This document shows, piece after piece, positions 1 through 10,800 of a stretch of 64,000 nt of DNA. How positions within the stretch are numbered: the stretch's first letter is position 1; each line of letters opens with the position of its first letter. Source of the stretch: Bolinopsis microptera (lineage: Eukaryota; Ctenophora; Tentaculata; Lobata; Bolinopsidae); NCBI RefSeq assembly GCF_026151205.1, contig NC_087083.1, forward strand, positions 496,001-560,000. The letters are read 5' to 3'. Position numbers and translations under genes: made by a program. The notes beneath the pieces were generated by a model. It was given only the letters and a program-made list of their open reading frames with translations. It did not search any database and had not been told where the DNA came from.

Positions 1-196
1 CCCTCCCTCCCTCCCCCTCCCCCTTCCTCCCTCCCTCCAGCTCCCTCCAGCTTCCTCCCTCCCTCCCTCCCTCCCTCCCTCCCTCCCTCCCTCCCTCCCT
101 CCCTCCCTCCCTCCCTCCCTCCCTCCCTCCCTCCCTCCCTCCCTCCCTCCCTCCCTCCCTCCCTCCCTCCCTCCCTCCCTCCCTCCCTCCCTCCCT
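1..196. repeat. (CCCT)n microsatellite
   Basis: Almost pure CCCT tetranucleotide repeat, slightly irregular over the first 60 bases. It is not the animal telomere repeat (TTAGGG) and ends abruptly at ordinary AT-rich DNA. Confidence 0.97.
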
Positions 197-1571
197 AATA
201 GCTCGGTACTACATTCATAAAACGATTGTGGCTGAAGTCTGCCTGGGTCCAGGAGCGCGGTAATACTAATAGTTTCAATTGTTGGTATAATTGTGGGTTG
301 AGAATATGCAATGTTCGTATTCCTTCCCTAACTACAAGTAGATGCAGAACTATAATAGGTTTAATTGCAAAAGTATGTCATATTCTGTTGGTTGGGATCG
401 AATTGAAAACAAGTTGAGTAAATACCTAATAATTGCAACACAGATAGCAGTCTACTGAAGTTTCGATTACTGGTATTGGTAATTGTTGCTAGTGATCTAG
501 TCTTATGGGAAGTGGGAACCTGTGCATGCCGCATGGTAGAGCAAAACGAGGATATCCGAGACATGGTAGCTATTTCTCTAATCTCTATACTACGGGATAA
601 ACTCTGAAGAAGAACTTATAATGTCGATGCGGGACATGTGAATGCATGAAAAGGTTTATCTGACTTAGATCAGACCTAGTAATATTTATGGGTTGCGAGC
701 TTGTTCCCCTGCTTGTGACGGACTTCTAGTCTGACTCTAGATAATAGAGTCGCGGAAATAGTAAGAACCACGTTGTTGACCTTGAGGTCAACAACGTGGT
801 TCTTACTAATAATTGATCAATTAGATCTCAATCTGATAAAGATATAGGATCTGATCCTCTTAATTGCTTCTTCATCGTTTATCAGGGAGTGGCATAGGCT
901 GATGCGACCACCCCTGTTTAAGCTGGCAATGTCTAGCTTCGGTAGATGAATTGTGTTGTCCATCTGAGGGGTATAGTTGTACTATATACTTGGAGGACTT
1001 CGCCGCTTCGACGCGCCGCGCGAACTAGCATTCTTGCTTAGCATCGTCGATCGTTGACATCGTCAATCAAAGTTGTACTTGTTGGTCAGCTTTTTGGTCA
1101 CATACTCGTTTGATAGATGAGTCATGTTATAAACATGTAGCTTTAAGTTATGATGCTTATAAATTTTATTGTTCCGAAAAGAAACCAATATTTCTTAATA
1201 TACATATTTTTAGACTTACTCGCCTTAACCAAACTCTTGAGTCTTGAATAACCTTTATTGATTTACATTTTAACATACATGATTACCTACTAGTGATTAA
1301 TCGTATTTAATTCATTATTGTTTATAATTACTATAATAATACGTTTTATTTGATCAGTACGAACAGAGGTACAGCACAAACCCATATAGTTATACATTGA
1401 CTGCAGCGATTGTATAGTTCTTTTATAGATTTCTTTTTTGCATTATTTTTGTAGTACTTACAACAATTTTGTTTTTACGTTAAAATTATTAACTTGATTA
1501 TAGTGGAAATTGGTGGATGTGCCCGAAAATTTTAACGCTAATACTTTACTACAATTACAGAGACCAGAAGG
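197..1571. other. Intergenic DNA upstream of the EF-hand gene
   Basis: AT-rich sequence in which I see no convincing exon. Its only clear structure is the near-perfect hairpin at 759-808. The promoter and 5' UTR of the EF-hand gene presumably lie in the right part, but no core promoter element is unambiguous. Confidence 0.6.
759..808. repeat. Perfect 24-bp inverted repeat with a 2-nt loop
   Basis: The left arm is 759-782 and the right arm 785-808, exact reverse complements separated by TG. Arm core: AACCACGTTGTTGACCT. No longer terminal repeat or target duplication is visible around it, so it is not obviously a transposon end. It could form a cruciform or a very stable RNA hairpin. Confidence 0.95.
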
Positions 1572-3144
1572 ATGTCGGGATTGTCAAGGAAAAACTTGAC
1601 AAAAGTATTTCAGTCTTTCGATACTGATAATAATGGGTTCATCTCAGTCCAGGAATTAGGTGAGTTAATCAGACAATTACTAATTAATTAAATAATGTAA
1701 GGTAAATTGTTTTAGGGCAGTCTAACTCCAAAGAATGTTGATAGTTGGATAATATCCGGTCATGATAATAATAACATACTCCAACATTTGATATTTCTAA
1801 ATAATGTGTTTACGTAATATAAGTCATGTGATAGTTGAGTGATTAATCAATAATCATGATCCTTTTTATAACTTTATAACACATCAACTTTTAAAACTTT
1901 CAATTGTAGTTAATTGTACCACACCTTGAAAGTTGATTTCACTTTTTATTTCTGTCAGTATTATTGACAAATATTGATTCACTTTCACTTTCACTTTCAC
2001 TTACAGGGAACTGTTTGCGTAAGTTGGGTCACCAGGTCACCAGTCAGGAGGTGGAACAACTCATTAATACCTCAGACATTGACTCGGACGGTAAAATGAA
2101 CCTTGACGAGTTCATTTCCATGGTACGATACAATTATAATTACATAGAATAATTATAGTCCTCATATTTTGTTTGATCCTGAGCTCATGATAGTCGGCGC
2201 CTTGCACGAGTGATTTTTCTTGACCACCAGAAATATCCATACTTACAGCTTTTAATCACTTCAGAATAGCATAACCTTATTTTCTTACTGTTTTTATTAT
2301 AATATAAATGAAGTATAATTAATTAAATATGTTGTCCATATCAGGTAAGAGCTGAAGCCGCACAGCAGAAGAGGATGTTGACATGAGAAAGGCGTTTTCA
2401 ATGTTCGACAAGTAAGCAACACTGGGTACCAACACTGTTGGTAACACTGGGTAACCAACACTGTGTACCAACACTGTTGGTAACACTGTTGGTAAAACTG
2501 TTGGTAAAACTGTTGGTAACACTGTTGGTAAAACTGTTGGTAACACTGTTGGTAACACTGTTGGTAACACTGTTGGTAACACCCTTGGTAACACTGTCGG
2601 TAACACTGTTGGTAACACCTAGTAAAAATTAACACCTATATATCTTCACCTTTAGTAGTGACTATAACTGTTAGAAAATCCATAATTCATTATCGATAGT
2701 TTTATTATTAAGTACTCTGTACTGTAAGTGTTAACATTTGCTAATGCACGTGACCATTTCACTAATGCACGTGCCCAGAAACGGAGATGGTACGATAACT
2801 AGAGACGAGCTACGAGAAGTTCTGAATCAACTGGGAGAAAGTCCGACTGAAAGTGACCTTACCACAATGTACCAGTAAGTTGCACACGTGCCAAAACGCA
2901 CAGTGCACGTGCAGACACGCACTTTTACAGTGTGATGCGCACCTTTAATACAGTGAACTTTATTGCTAATATCTCCCATGACCTTTAAAGTATTTAAAAA
3001 TTTTAACGAGAATCAGGTATTAACGACAAAATAACATGCTGTCCAAATACTGATTTATCCGCATTCCACAGGGATGCAGATAAAGATGGGGATGATAAGA
3101 TAACATTTGAGGAGTTCAAACACATGATCGAGATGGTGGAATAG
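1572..3144 (+). CDS. Calmodulin-like EF-hand calcium-binding protein, 5 exons, one frameshift
   Basis: Exons are 1572-1659, 2007-2122, 2345-2411, 2779-2874 and 3072-3144, all with GT-AG borders. They encode about 146 aa of calmodulin/troponin-C type with four EF-hands. Loops 1 to 3 read DTDNNGFISVQE, DIDSDGKMNLDE and DKNGDGTITRDE. Loop 4 reads DKDGDDKITFEE, with Asp where the usual Gly is at position 6. The start is MSGLSRKNLTKVFQSFD, where calmodulin family members begin helix A. Exon 3 begins in the frame of exon 2 (VRAEAAQQK) and ends in another frame (DVDMRKAFSMFDK), so one base is missing near 2370-2373 and the literal frame meets TGA. Total coding length is 440 nt, one short of a multiple of three. 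A possible AATAAA lies at 3291. The protein presumably acts as a cytosolic calcium sensor. Assembly error and recent pseudogene are both possible. Confidence 0.82.
1977..2004 (+). repeat. (TTTCAC)n tract forming the acceptor of EF-hand exon 2
   Basis: Four to five TTTCAC units end directly at the acceptor TTACAG|GG (exon start 2007). The microsatellite serves as the pyrimidine-rich tract of this splice site, so its length may affect splicing. Confidence 0.75.
2418..2625 (+). repeat. 12-bp minisatellite (AACACTGTTGGT) in EF-hand intron 3
   Basis: About 16 imperfect copies of AACACTGTTGGT start a few bases after the exon 3 donor (2412). Units differ by single substitutions (GGGTACC, AAAACTG). 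Open frames across it on both strands are repeat artefacts. Confidence 0.9.
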
Positions 3145-4845
3145 ACGGTGGTGTAGATGGAGATTATAAAGGACACGGTATATGAGGAGAAGTAGAGGAC
3201 GCACTGCACATTTGTTCCGGCAGAATTGTTGAGTCCCGAGTCAGTACACAATTTGCCGAATAATTTCTGCATTTTCATTTGCACATTTGAAATAAAAATC
3301 AGAAAGTGCGGACTGCGGGATCGCACAATTTTAAATTTTACTGCACTTAAATGTGGCACAGAAAACAGTTATTTATGTTTAAACTTATCAAATTTAACTT
3401 TTTTTTCTTTTTTTTTTATCTAGACACTTATTTTACTTCGGTGTATTCCAACAGCCACAATGTTACACAAGTGCAACCAGCCAATTACAGGAAGCCGAAG
3501 GATCTTTTTGGCCAGTGACGGTTAAGGTAGTGTGTACCATACTTTCATTCGTCCGAGACTTTGCTGCAATGTGCAGCTCCTCATTTAACCCTCACACCCG
3601 ATTTCTCGAGTATTCGGCTGAGTAGACCGGGGGGCTGCATAGACCACTCATGATCCTTAGCTGAACGTCGACGACGCTCACCCCACGACCAGGCAGTCAG
3701 TGGGTTTCGAACTCGCAACCTAACGATTGTAAGACAGGCGTTCTAACCAACTGCGCTACCTGGCCGTTACTTAAATAAGTAAATTAATTTAAATAAAATT
3801 AGAAGTAACTATCGTGAAGTAATATCATGAATGCATGAACGTGATGCTAAGCTGTCGATAATTTCATTATGTAATAATCTGTTACGAAGTACGAATCGTT
3901 ATTATCACTACTTATTTTATTCATACTACATAAACATGACACCAGGGTATATGCCTATGGTGCCCTGACCATTTTAACCATAATAACCTCAATAGAATTA
4001 ATCTGATACATCAAATCCTACGTCTTTCTTTTTAACTAAAGTATCTAGAACTATAAAGTCGTAAAATTTGAAAGGAGATCGATTTGGTACAACCAGTGAT
4101 CATTTAGCATGAAATTTACATTATTATTATATCTGTACTTACCTTTATTATGCCTACATATTATATTGTGTGGTTTCTGCTTCTTTTTAGTTTAATGTTG
4201 TTTACAATAAATATTTTCTAATTTTGTCTTTGCCTTATGATGAGTTATACTTTTGATCATTTTTACACATTCGCTAACATCACTCACAGTCAGCCGCTCT
4301 GACATGGTTAACCACCTTCCTTGTGTTGTTGGTTAATCATATGAGCCGTGAGCGCGATATAAATACCTCATTTCATTTCAAGTATAATACGCAGTATTCT
4401 GTTGAAAGCGTTATTTGTTATTCTGCTGTAAGACTTATTGTAATAATTACTATATGGTGTATATTATTTACCATAATGTTAACTTTAAACGATATTATAT
4501 TTACTGTAAACGATATTATATCTAGTTTCATTGTATGTATAATTACTATATTCACTGTATACGATACTGTTTAGTTTTTATTGTGTACGATATAAGCAAC
4601 CTTCAAATTAAACCAACCTTTGGTACACCGATTCTTAATTTAACTAAAAAATACTCAAATATACCGGATCTTCAAAATATTCAAACCAGTATACATCAGA
4701 CCTAAAACTGAATAAATTAAATTAAAAGAAAGGTCAAAATAACCCTTTAAAAAAGCTCAACACCACATAAAAATAACGGATATTTGGTTAGTCATCCTTG
4801 CTGTAAAAATGAAAGGTTCTATTCCGTCATGTTAATCTTCCTCTT
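3145..4845. other. Convergent intergenic region between the EF-hand gene and NOP53
   Basis: This holds the 3' UTR of the EF-hand gene on the left and the 3' end of NOP53 on the right. A minus-strand AATAAA (plus TTTATT) near 4575 is a candidate NOP53 poly(A) signal. A tRNA-derived SINE occupies about 3560-3767. The rest is AT-rich with no supported gene. Confidence 0.6.
3560..3767 (-). mobile_element. tRNA-derived SINE
   Basis: Read on the minus strand from 3767, the sequence has a tRNA head with A box TAGCGCAGTTGG, an anticodon-loop-like segment CTTACAA and B box GAGTTCGAAACC. A tRNA-unrelated body of about 130 bases follows, containing a purine/pyrimidine-rich GTCGTCGACG stretch. The D-loop and T-loop match RNA polymerase III promoter consensus, but there is no proper acceptor-stem partner. 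It is therefore a SINE copy and not a functional tRNA. Confidence 0.75.
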
Positions 4846-7800
4846 CTATTCCGTCATGTTAATCTTCCTCTTCTTCCTTTTCATTTTAACCAACTCGTCC
4901 ATTTCTTCGGGCAGTTTCTTCCTCCATTTCTCCACCTTTTTCAGCTTGTACTTACGGTGTGGCGCTACTTTCTTTCTGATCTCCAGCATGTTTCTCTTCT
5001 GGAAACTAGTAAATCTGAGGATGAGTGTTTTAGAGGGTGGATAGTTAAGGGGAGGGGAGGGGGGGGGGGGGGGGGGGGGGAGGGGGGCCGGGGGGGGGGG
5101 GGGGGATGGGGCAGGCAAACGTTAAGTCATAAGTGCAGAGAACTTTATGGGAACCTGAATCATTTATAAAATACAAATATGATATAGAATTAAATGAGAC
5201 ATTAGATTTAGAACAATTAATAATTAATTAACAGCTACTTAGCGATTACTTAAAAATTAATTAACAATCAATAAAAAATAACTAACAATTAATTAACTTA
5301 AAAAGTGCAGTCTGTCTACCTGTCCTGAACGTTGTTTGCAGGAGTAACTAGTTGTCGAAGAGAAGAACTAACTTCCTCAGGTAGCAGGAACTCTGGCTCC
5401 GCGCCCTGGGAGAGTGGAACAATTAGTAAACAATTAGTAAAACAATTAGTAAACAATTAATGAAACAATTAGTAAAACAATTAGTAAACAGATCATGTTA
5501 GATTTGGAGTTCCTCAGTGGAACGTTAAGGGTCGTTCACATATCGTCACCTACAAATAGAAAGGGCCTATGTCGACATAGGCCCTTTTAAAAAACTATAC
5601 CAGCACGAAAATCTGTGGAACCATACCTACCATATCCCCAAATATAAAGTCAATTGGGTGAAAATTGAATATCTTCAATTTTTTAAATGGGCCTATATTA
5701 ACATAGTCCTTTTTCAATAAACTGACCTGCTACTGATATTGATAAAATAAAAGGGCCCATGTCGACATATGCCCTAACAAATTGTTGGAATGTGATGTTT
5801 TTGATGATGTTTTTGAAAAGAAGAAAGGGCCTAAGTCAACATATGCCCTAACAAATTGTTAGAATGTGATGTTTTTGAAAAGTAGAAAAGGCCTAAACTC
5901 AACATATGCCCTAACAAATTGTTGGAATGTGATGTTCAAAGAAATAAATTTGAAAGTTAAAAGGACCTATGTACACATACGCCCTGTACCGATTCTCACA
6001 TGTAAGATGTTTCAATTAATTAAGAGGGGCTTATGTATCGAATGATGTTTTAAATAGGCCTATATCAAAATTAAAACAATTACCCCAATTAATTGAAAAG
6101 CTTCAGGGACATTTTCAGAGTGTAGGCCAGTCATTCTTTCCATTTAGGATACAAAGAAATCAAATGTCTAATGCCTATCCTAAAGTTAATTTAATAAATT
6201 TTAAAATAGGTTTTCATGCATTATCTCAAAACGACTTTTTTCGAAATAAGCCCTTTCTATTTGTAGGTGACGATATTACGTAATCATTTTTTGGAACATT
6301 TTTACCCCCCCCCCCCCCCCATTCGCAATCAGCTTTAAACATAGCTATTGTGTCAAAATTACACTAGCGTAATCATTTGGAAACCTCCCTCAGCTGATTA
6401 CGTAATATGTGAACGACCCCTTAACACAGATCATGTTAGATTTGGAGTTCCTCAAGGGTTTATATTGCTATATTGGGGCCGTTGATATTTATCGTATTCA
6501 TAGATGATAAGCCTGAGGTGGTCAGCTATGGTACAAAAGATGAATCATGAGAGGGTCGGGGTGGAAGTTAAGGATTAAACGAAGAAGAGTTGCTAAGTGG
6601 GATTTGAAGGGTCTTTAAGTGAATCAAGGGGTTCCTTGGTATAATGATTCAATCTTGGGAGGAATATTAACTAATCCCCATTACCAGGCTGAAATTATCG
6701 TCATATTAACCAGTTTCTAAAAAGTGAGCCTCTTATAATTAGGGATTGTTCACATATATAAGGTTATCAATGAGGGATGGGATTTCTAAATGGTTATGCC
6801 AGTGTAATTTGAAGATAACGTAATATTATGTGAAAAACCCTAAAGTAGTCTGGAAAGATCAAATTAACCAGGGAAAAAAACACTTACTATAAACTTGCCG
6901 GGTCCGTATTTCCCAGGTCTAGTCTCATTTATGGTTTTCTTAGCTTGTCTCTCCAACGTCTGCTCCTCCCTCTCGTTCTCCTCTTTTCTTATCTCCTTTT
7001 TGAGTGCTTTGATTCTGTTGATTTGGTGAAGATACTGCTTGGTTTCCTTAGCTGCCGCTGCTTCTTCCGTCTGGGTAAATTATTATTTTATTATTTGTTA
7101 TTATTTTTTATATTATATCATGCATTGATTGGTCTAAGGTCTTTGAGACATAGATTTTTTTACTATTACAACTTTTAGTTCTAATTCTAAACTTTAGAAC
7201 AAGATCTCCCGAGTAAACGTATTGCTTTGTTATTTTAATTCTATTAGATACTTTAAACCTGCCATTTGGGAGTCAATGCTGACCTTCCTTCGATAAAATA
7301 GATTAAATTTGACTGACCTTTAATTTCTCGGCTTTTTCTTTGTTTCGTTGAGAGCGAGTTTTTCTAATGTAGACACCACTTTTACACACGTCCTCTTCGT
7401 TAACTTCCGGCTCACTTTCACTTTCATGTTCGACTTCCTTCAGCCCGATACTCATTTCTTTAATGTAATCCTCCTGAAATTAGTATTCCTTCAGCCCGAT
7501 ACTCATTTCTTTAATGTAATCCTCCTGAAATTAGTATTTCTTCCTTCAGCCCGATACTCATTTCTTTAATGTAATCCTCCTGAAATTAGTATTTCTTCAG
7601 CCCGATACTCATTTCTTTAATGTAATCCTCCTGAAATTAGTATTTCTTCGAAAATGTACCAACAAACTAGCGATAAAATTGTATCGAGAATTTGAATTTA
7701 GAATATGTGCATAGTTCCTCACTTCTAAAAACCTGATAATACTGATGGTATGAATGTTTAAAAACCTTGATTTGAATACTTTCAACACTAAACTATCTAG

Positions 7801-10800
7801 CAAATAATTTGAGATAAAAAAGTTGCAGCTCTTCAATCTTCATTTTATGAAGCTGTTAAAGATCCAAAATAAGACAAATACTGTTTCAAACAACTTTATG
7901 TGAGGAAAGGGGGATATATGCTCCAGCACGTTATGAACTTTTAAGACAGTTTTTGTAATGCTAATATTATATTATTAGATATTATTCATATCTTCTCAAT
8001 ATCTAAAATATCATACATCAAATAAAATATTATTTCTAGATATTATTGGTCTTTCATTTGGTCGATAGGAGAAAAAAAATTACCTAAATTTACCTCAGTT
8101 GCTAGGGGACTGATTGCGGTTGCTATGGTGGTCATGGTAACGTAAAAACTTGAGAAGTCACCATTAAACCTTAGAACTACCTATAACTTTTTACAGGATA
8201 AAGTTTAGACAAATGGAATAAAAGTTATCCAAAAATAAGATCCTCGTCAGACTTTTGTAACACCCTGTACCTCGGTAATTTGAATAGGAGGAGCAGCATC
8301 ACGTGTTGCTTTCGCTTTCTCTTTCTCTCTCTTCTCCTCCACGTCAAGTGCCGATTGTAGCAAGTCCTGGAGAAGACATTTTAAGTTAGTGCTCATTAGA
8401 ATGATACTTTTATCTTATTCGATATATCTTTGACAGTTGGTAATTTTGATGTTGTAAAATCAAAAATGCAATATTTTTCCGTTCACTCTTTTGCAAAAAG
8501 GAAATAGCGGAAGGTTACGAATGGTGGTTTTTGCAGAAAAAGAGGGATTCTGTAGCTATTGACCTAGAAATATAAAATACCTGATTAGTGATTATCAGTA
8601 AACTAGAAATGTAAAATACCTGATGATCAGTGAAGGTAGGGTTGTAGGAAGATCCCGGATGTGGCACTTCCACAGCACTCAGTTTGGTGTCTGATCCTTT
8701 GTAGAAAGCTGGTGGCAGGAATGGGGGTGGTAAACAGGGGTCTAACCTGGGGAGAGCAATTAGTGAAACAATTAGTAAAACAATTAGTGAAATAATTAGT
8801 GAGACAGTTACTAAAACAATTAGGGATCGCTCACAATTCACATAGGGGTCATTCACATAATATTACGTAATCGCTTTTTGGACAATTTTTACCCCCCCCC
8901 CCCCCTCTTTAATCAGTTTTACACATAGCTATTGTGTCAAAATTACACTAGCGTAATCATTTGGAAACCCCCCCCCCCCCCTCAGCTGATTACGTAATAT
9001 GTGAACGACCCCATATTAACATAATATTACATCTAGGGAAGGGGGTCTGAAAAAATTCACACAAATGTGTAAAGCAAGGTTGTTAAATACGTATTAGGAG
9101 GGAATACGTATTGGAATACGAATACGTATTAATCCTCGAAAATTGACGTATTACGAAAAGGTGTGTCGTGCGCGCAAAAAAATTGTTTGCTTATCGGATT
9201 ATCCATGAAATTTGATTACAAATTTAAGTTATCATGTATAACTGCACTCCTTTAATGCATGATCAATGATGAGGGTGGCGCGCAGCTGTAATGTTTAATT
9301 TTGACAAATGACAAATCAGCGTATTACGGCGTATTATGGCGTATTCGTGGACGTATTTAACAATCCATAGAAATTACCGTATTACGGCGTATTACGACGT
9401 ATTCTTTATTGGAACCGAATACGTCGTATTATTTCACGAAAATTTGACGTATTTAACAACCTTGGTGTAAAGTGGCCTACGGAGGGGTACCCTCTGGTTC
9501 CATGGGCAAAATTTCACTCAAATTTTTCACTCAAATAAATTTTTTCCCGAATTTTTGGCTCTCTCTTTTCGATTTACTGAAATATTTGAGCTAAACTAAT
9601 TTGTGACCGTGCTCACGTATTAAATTTTTCTCACTCAAACAATATAGTCGCTGCGGGCGGTCTTAATCGAGATTATAATTGCATTTTGTTGTCCCGAATC
9701 CAAGTTTCTGTTTGTGTTTTTGTATCCTAATTAAAACTCGAGTGGCTGTAGTCCTGATCCTGCCCGACACCACCAATACGCGTATCGATTACTGTGTGCA
9801 ATGGAACAGGTCACCCGTATAATTTTATATCGCAAACAAATTTTTTCACTGTATCATTTTCCCATGGAACTAAAGGGTTACCAAAGGGTAAACAAAAGGT
9901 CCCTTACTAAAAATATACACAATATATTAATTAATTAAATATTTAATTGCTGATAACACTCACTCCTTGGTAATTTTCTTCTCAATACTGGCGCCCCAAA
10001 TATCGTACACACAACCACTCTTCTTGTTGTCGGAGTTGGTTACCATGGAAACATCTTGCTGCGGCTTCTTCTTCTTTTTCTTCTTACTTGGACCAAGCCG
10101 TCCTACGACAGGAGCAACTCTCGTGTCAATCTGAATGGAAGTCCTGTCATAAAGATTAATAATTCATTTGTTTGCCAATAATTCATTCCGTCATTGGTAC
10201 AGTAAAATTAATTTTTTAGTTGAACCGTCCATTTTTCGTGGAATAAAAACAGGGGCTTCAAAAATCGACAAAAACATTATTCCCTAAATCAATTCATTTT
10301 TGATGACGGAAACGTTGTTGCTCTTCATTTATTCGTAGCTGCTTAACTATTATCGACAAATGAGCTCAACCAATTCTTAAAACATATTATCCTCTGGTAT
10401 TAAAGTGTCCTGGTTCCCACAAGCTAATATTGTAGTTGTACCAATCATCCTCCCCACCCGGATAAACAGAAACACTCCTGATCATCCCGTCTGATTTATA
10501 TAGAGTCCCGTCTTACCCGGTTCTATCCGACCTTCTAGAAGGAATCACCATCTTCCTACAAACTGCCTGGCTAGTTACATCTTATCACTTCTACCTACAA
10601 GTACAATATCTGACCAAACGAGGTGTAACATTCCCCTAAATGCTGTCTGGATCGCTTTGCCCCTTCCTGCAAACAGGAACTCGATGTTCCACTTTCAATC
10701 TCCACTCGTTAACATACTACTCGTTACATACTAACTGGTATTAATACTACACATCTGTAATCTAACAAATAAAACCCGTTTACATCAAATTGATAATAAA

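Noticed and set aside
1-196. Telomeric repeat at the window edge
   Set aside because: CCCT is not TTAGGG/CCCTAA, and unique sequence follows with no subtelomeric features.
2297-2635. Cys/Gln- or Leu/Val-repeat frames of about 100 codons
   Set aside because: Shadows of the 12-bp minisatellite in the EF-hand intron.
3690-3767. Functional tRNA gene
   Set aside because: A and B boxes are good but the acceptor stem does not pair and an unrelated body follows; SINE is the better call.
4846-5118. Pro-rich N-terminal extension of the last NOP53 exon frame
   Set aside because: The proline run is the poly-G tract read in the intron; the acceptor at 5014 removes it.
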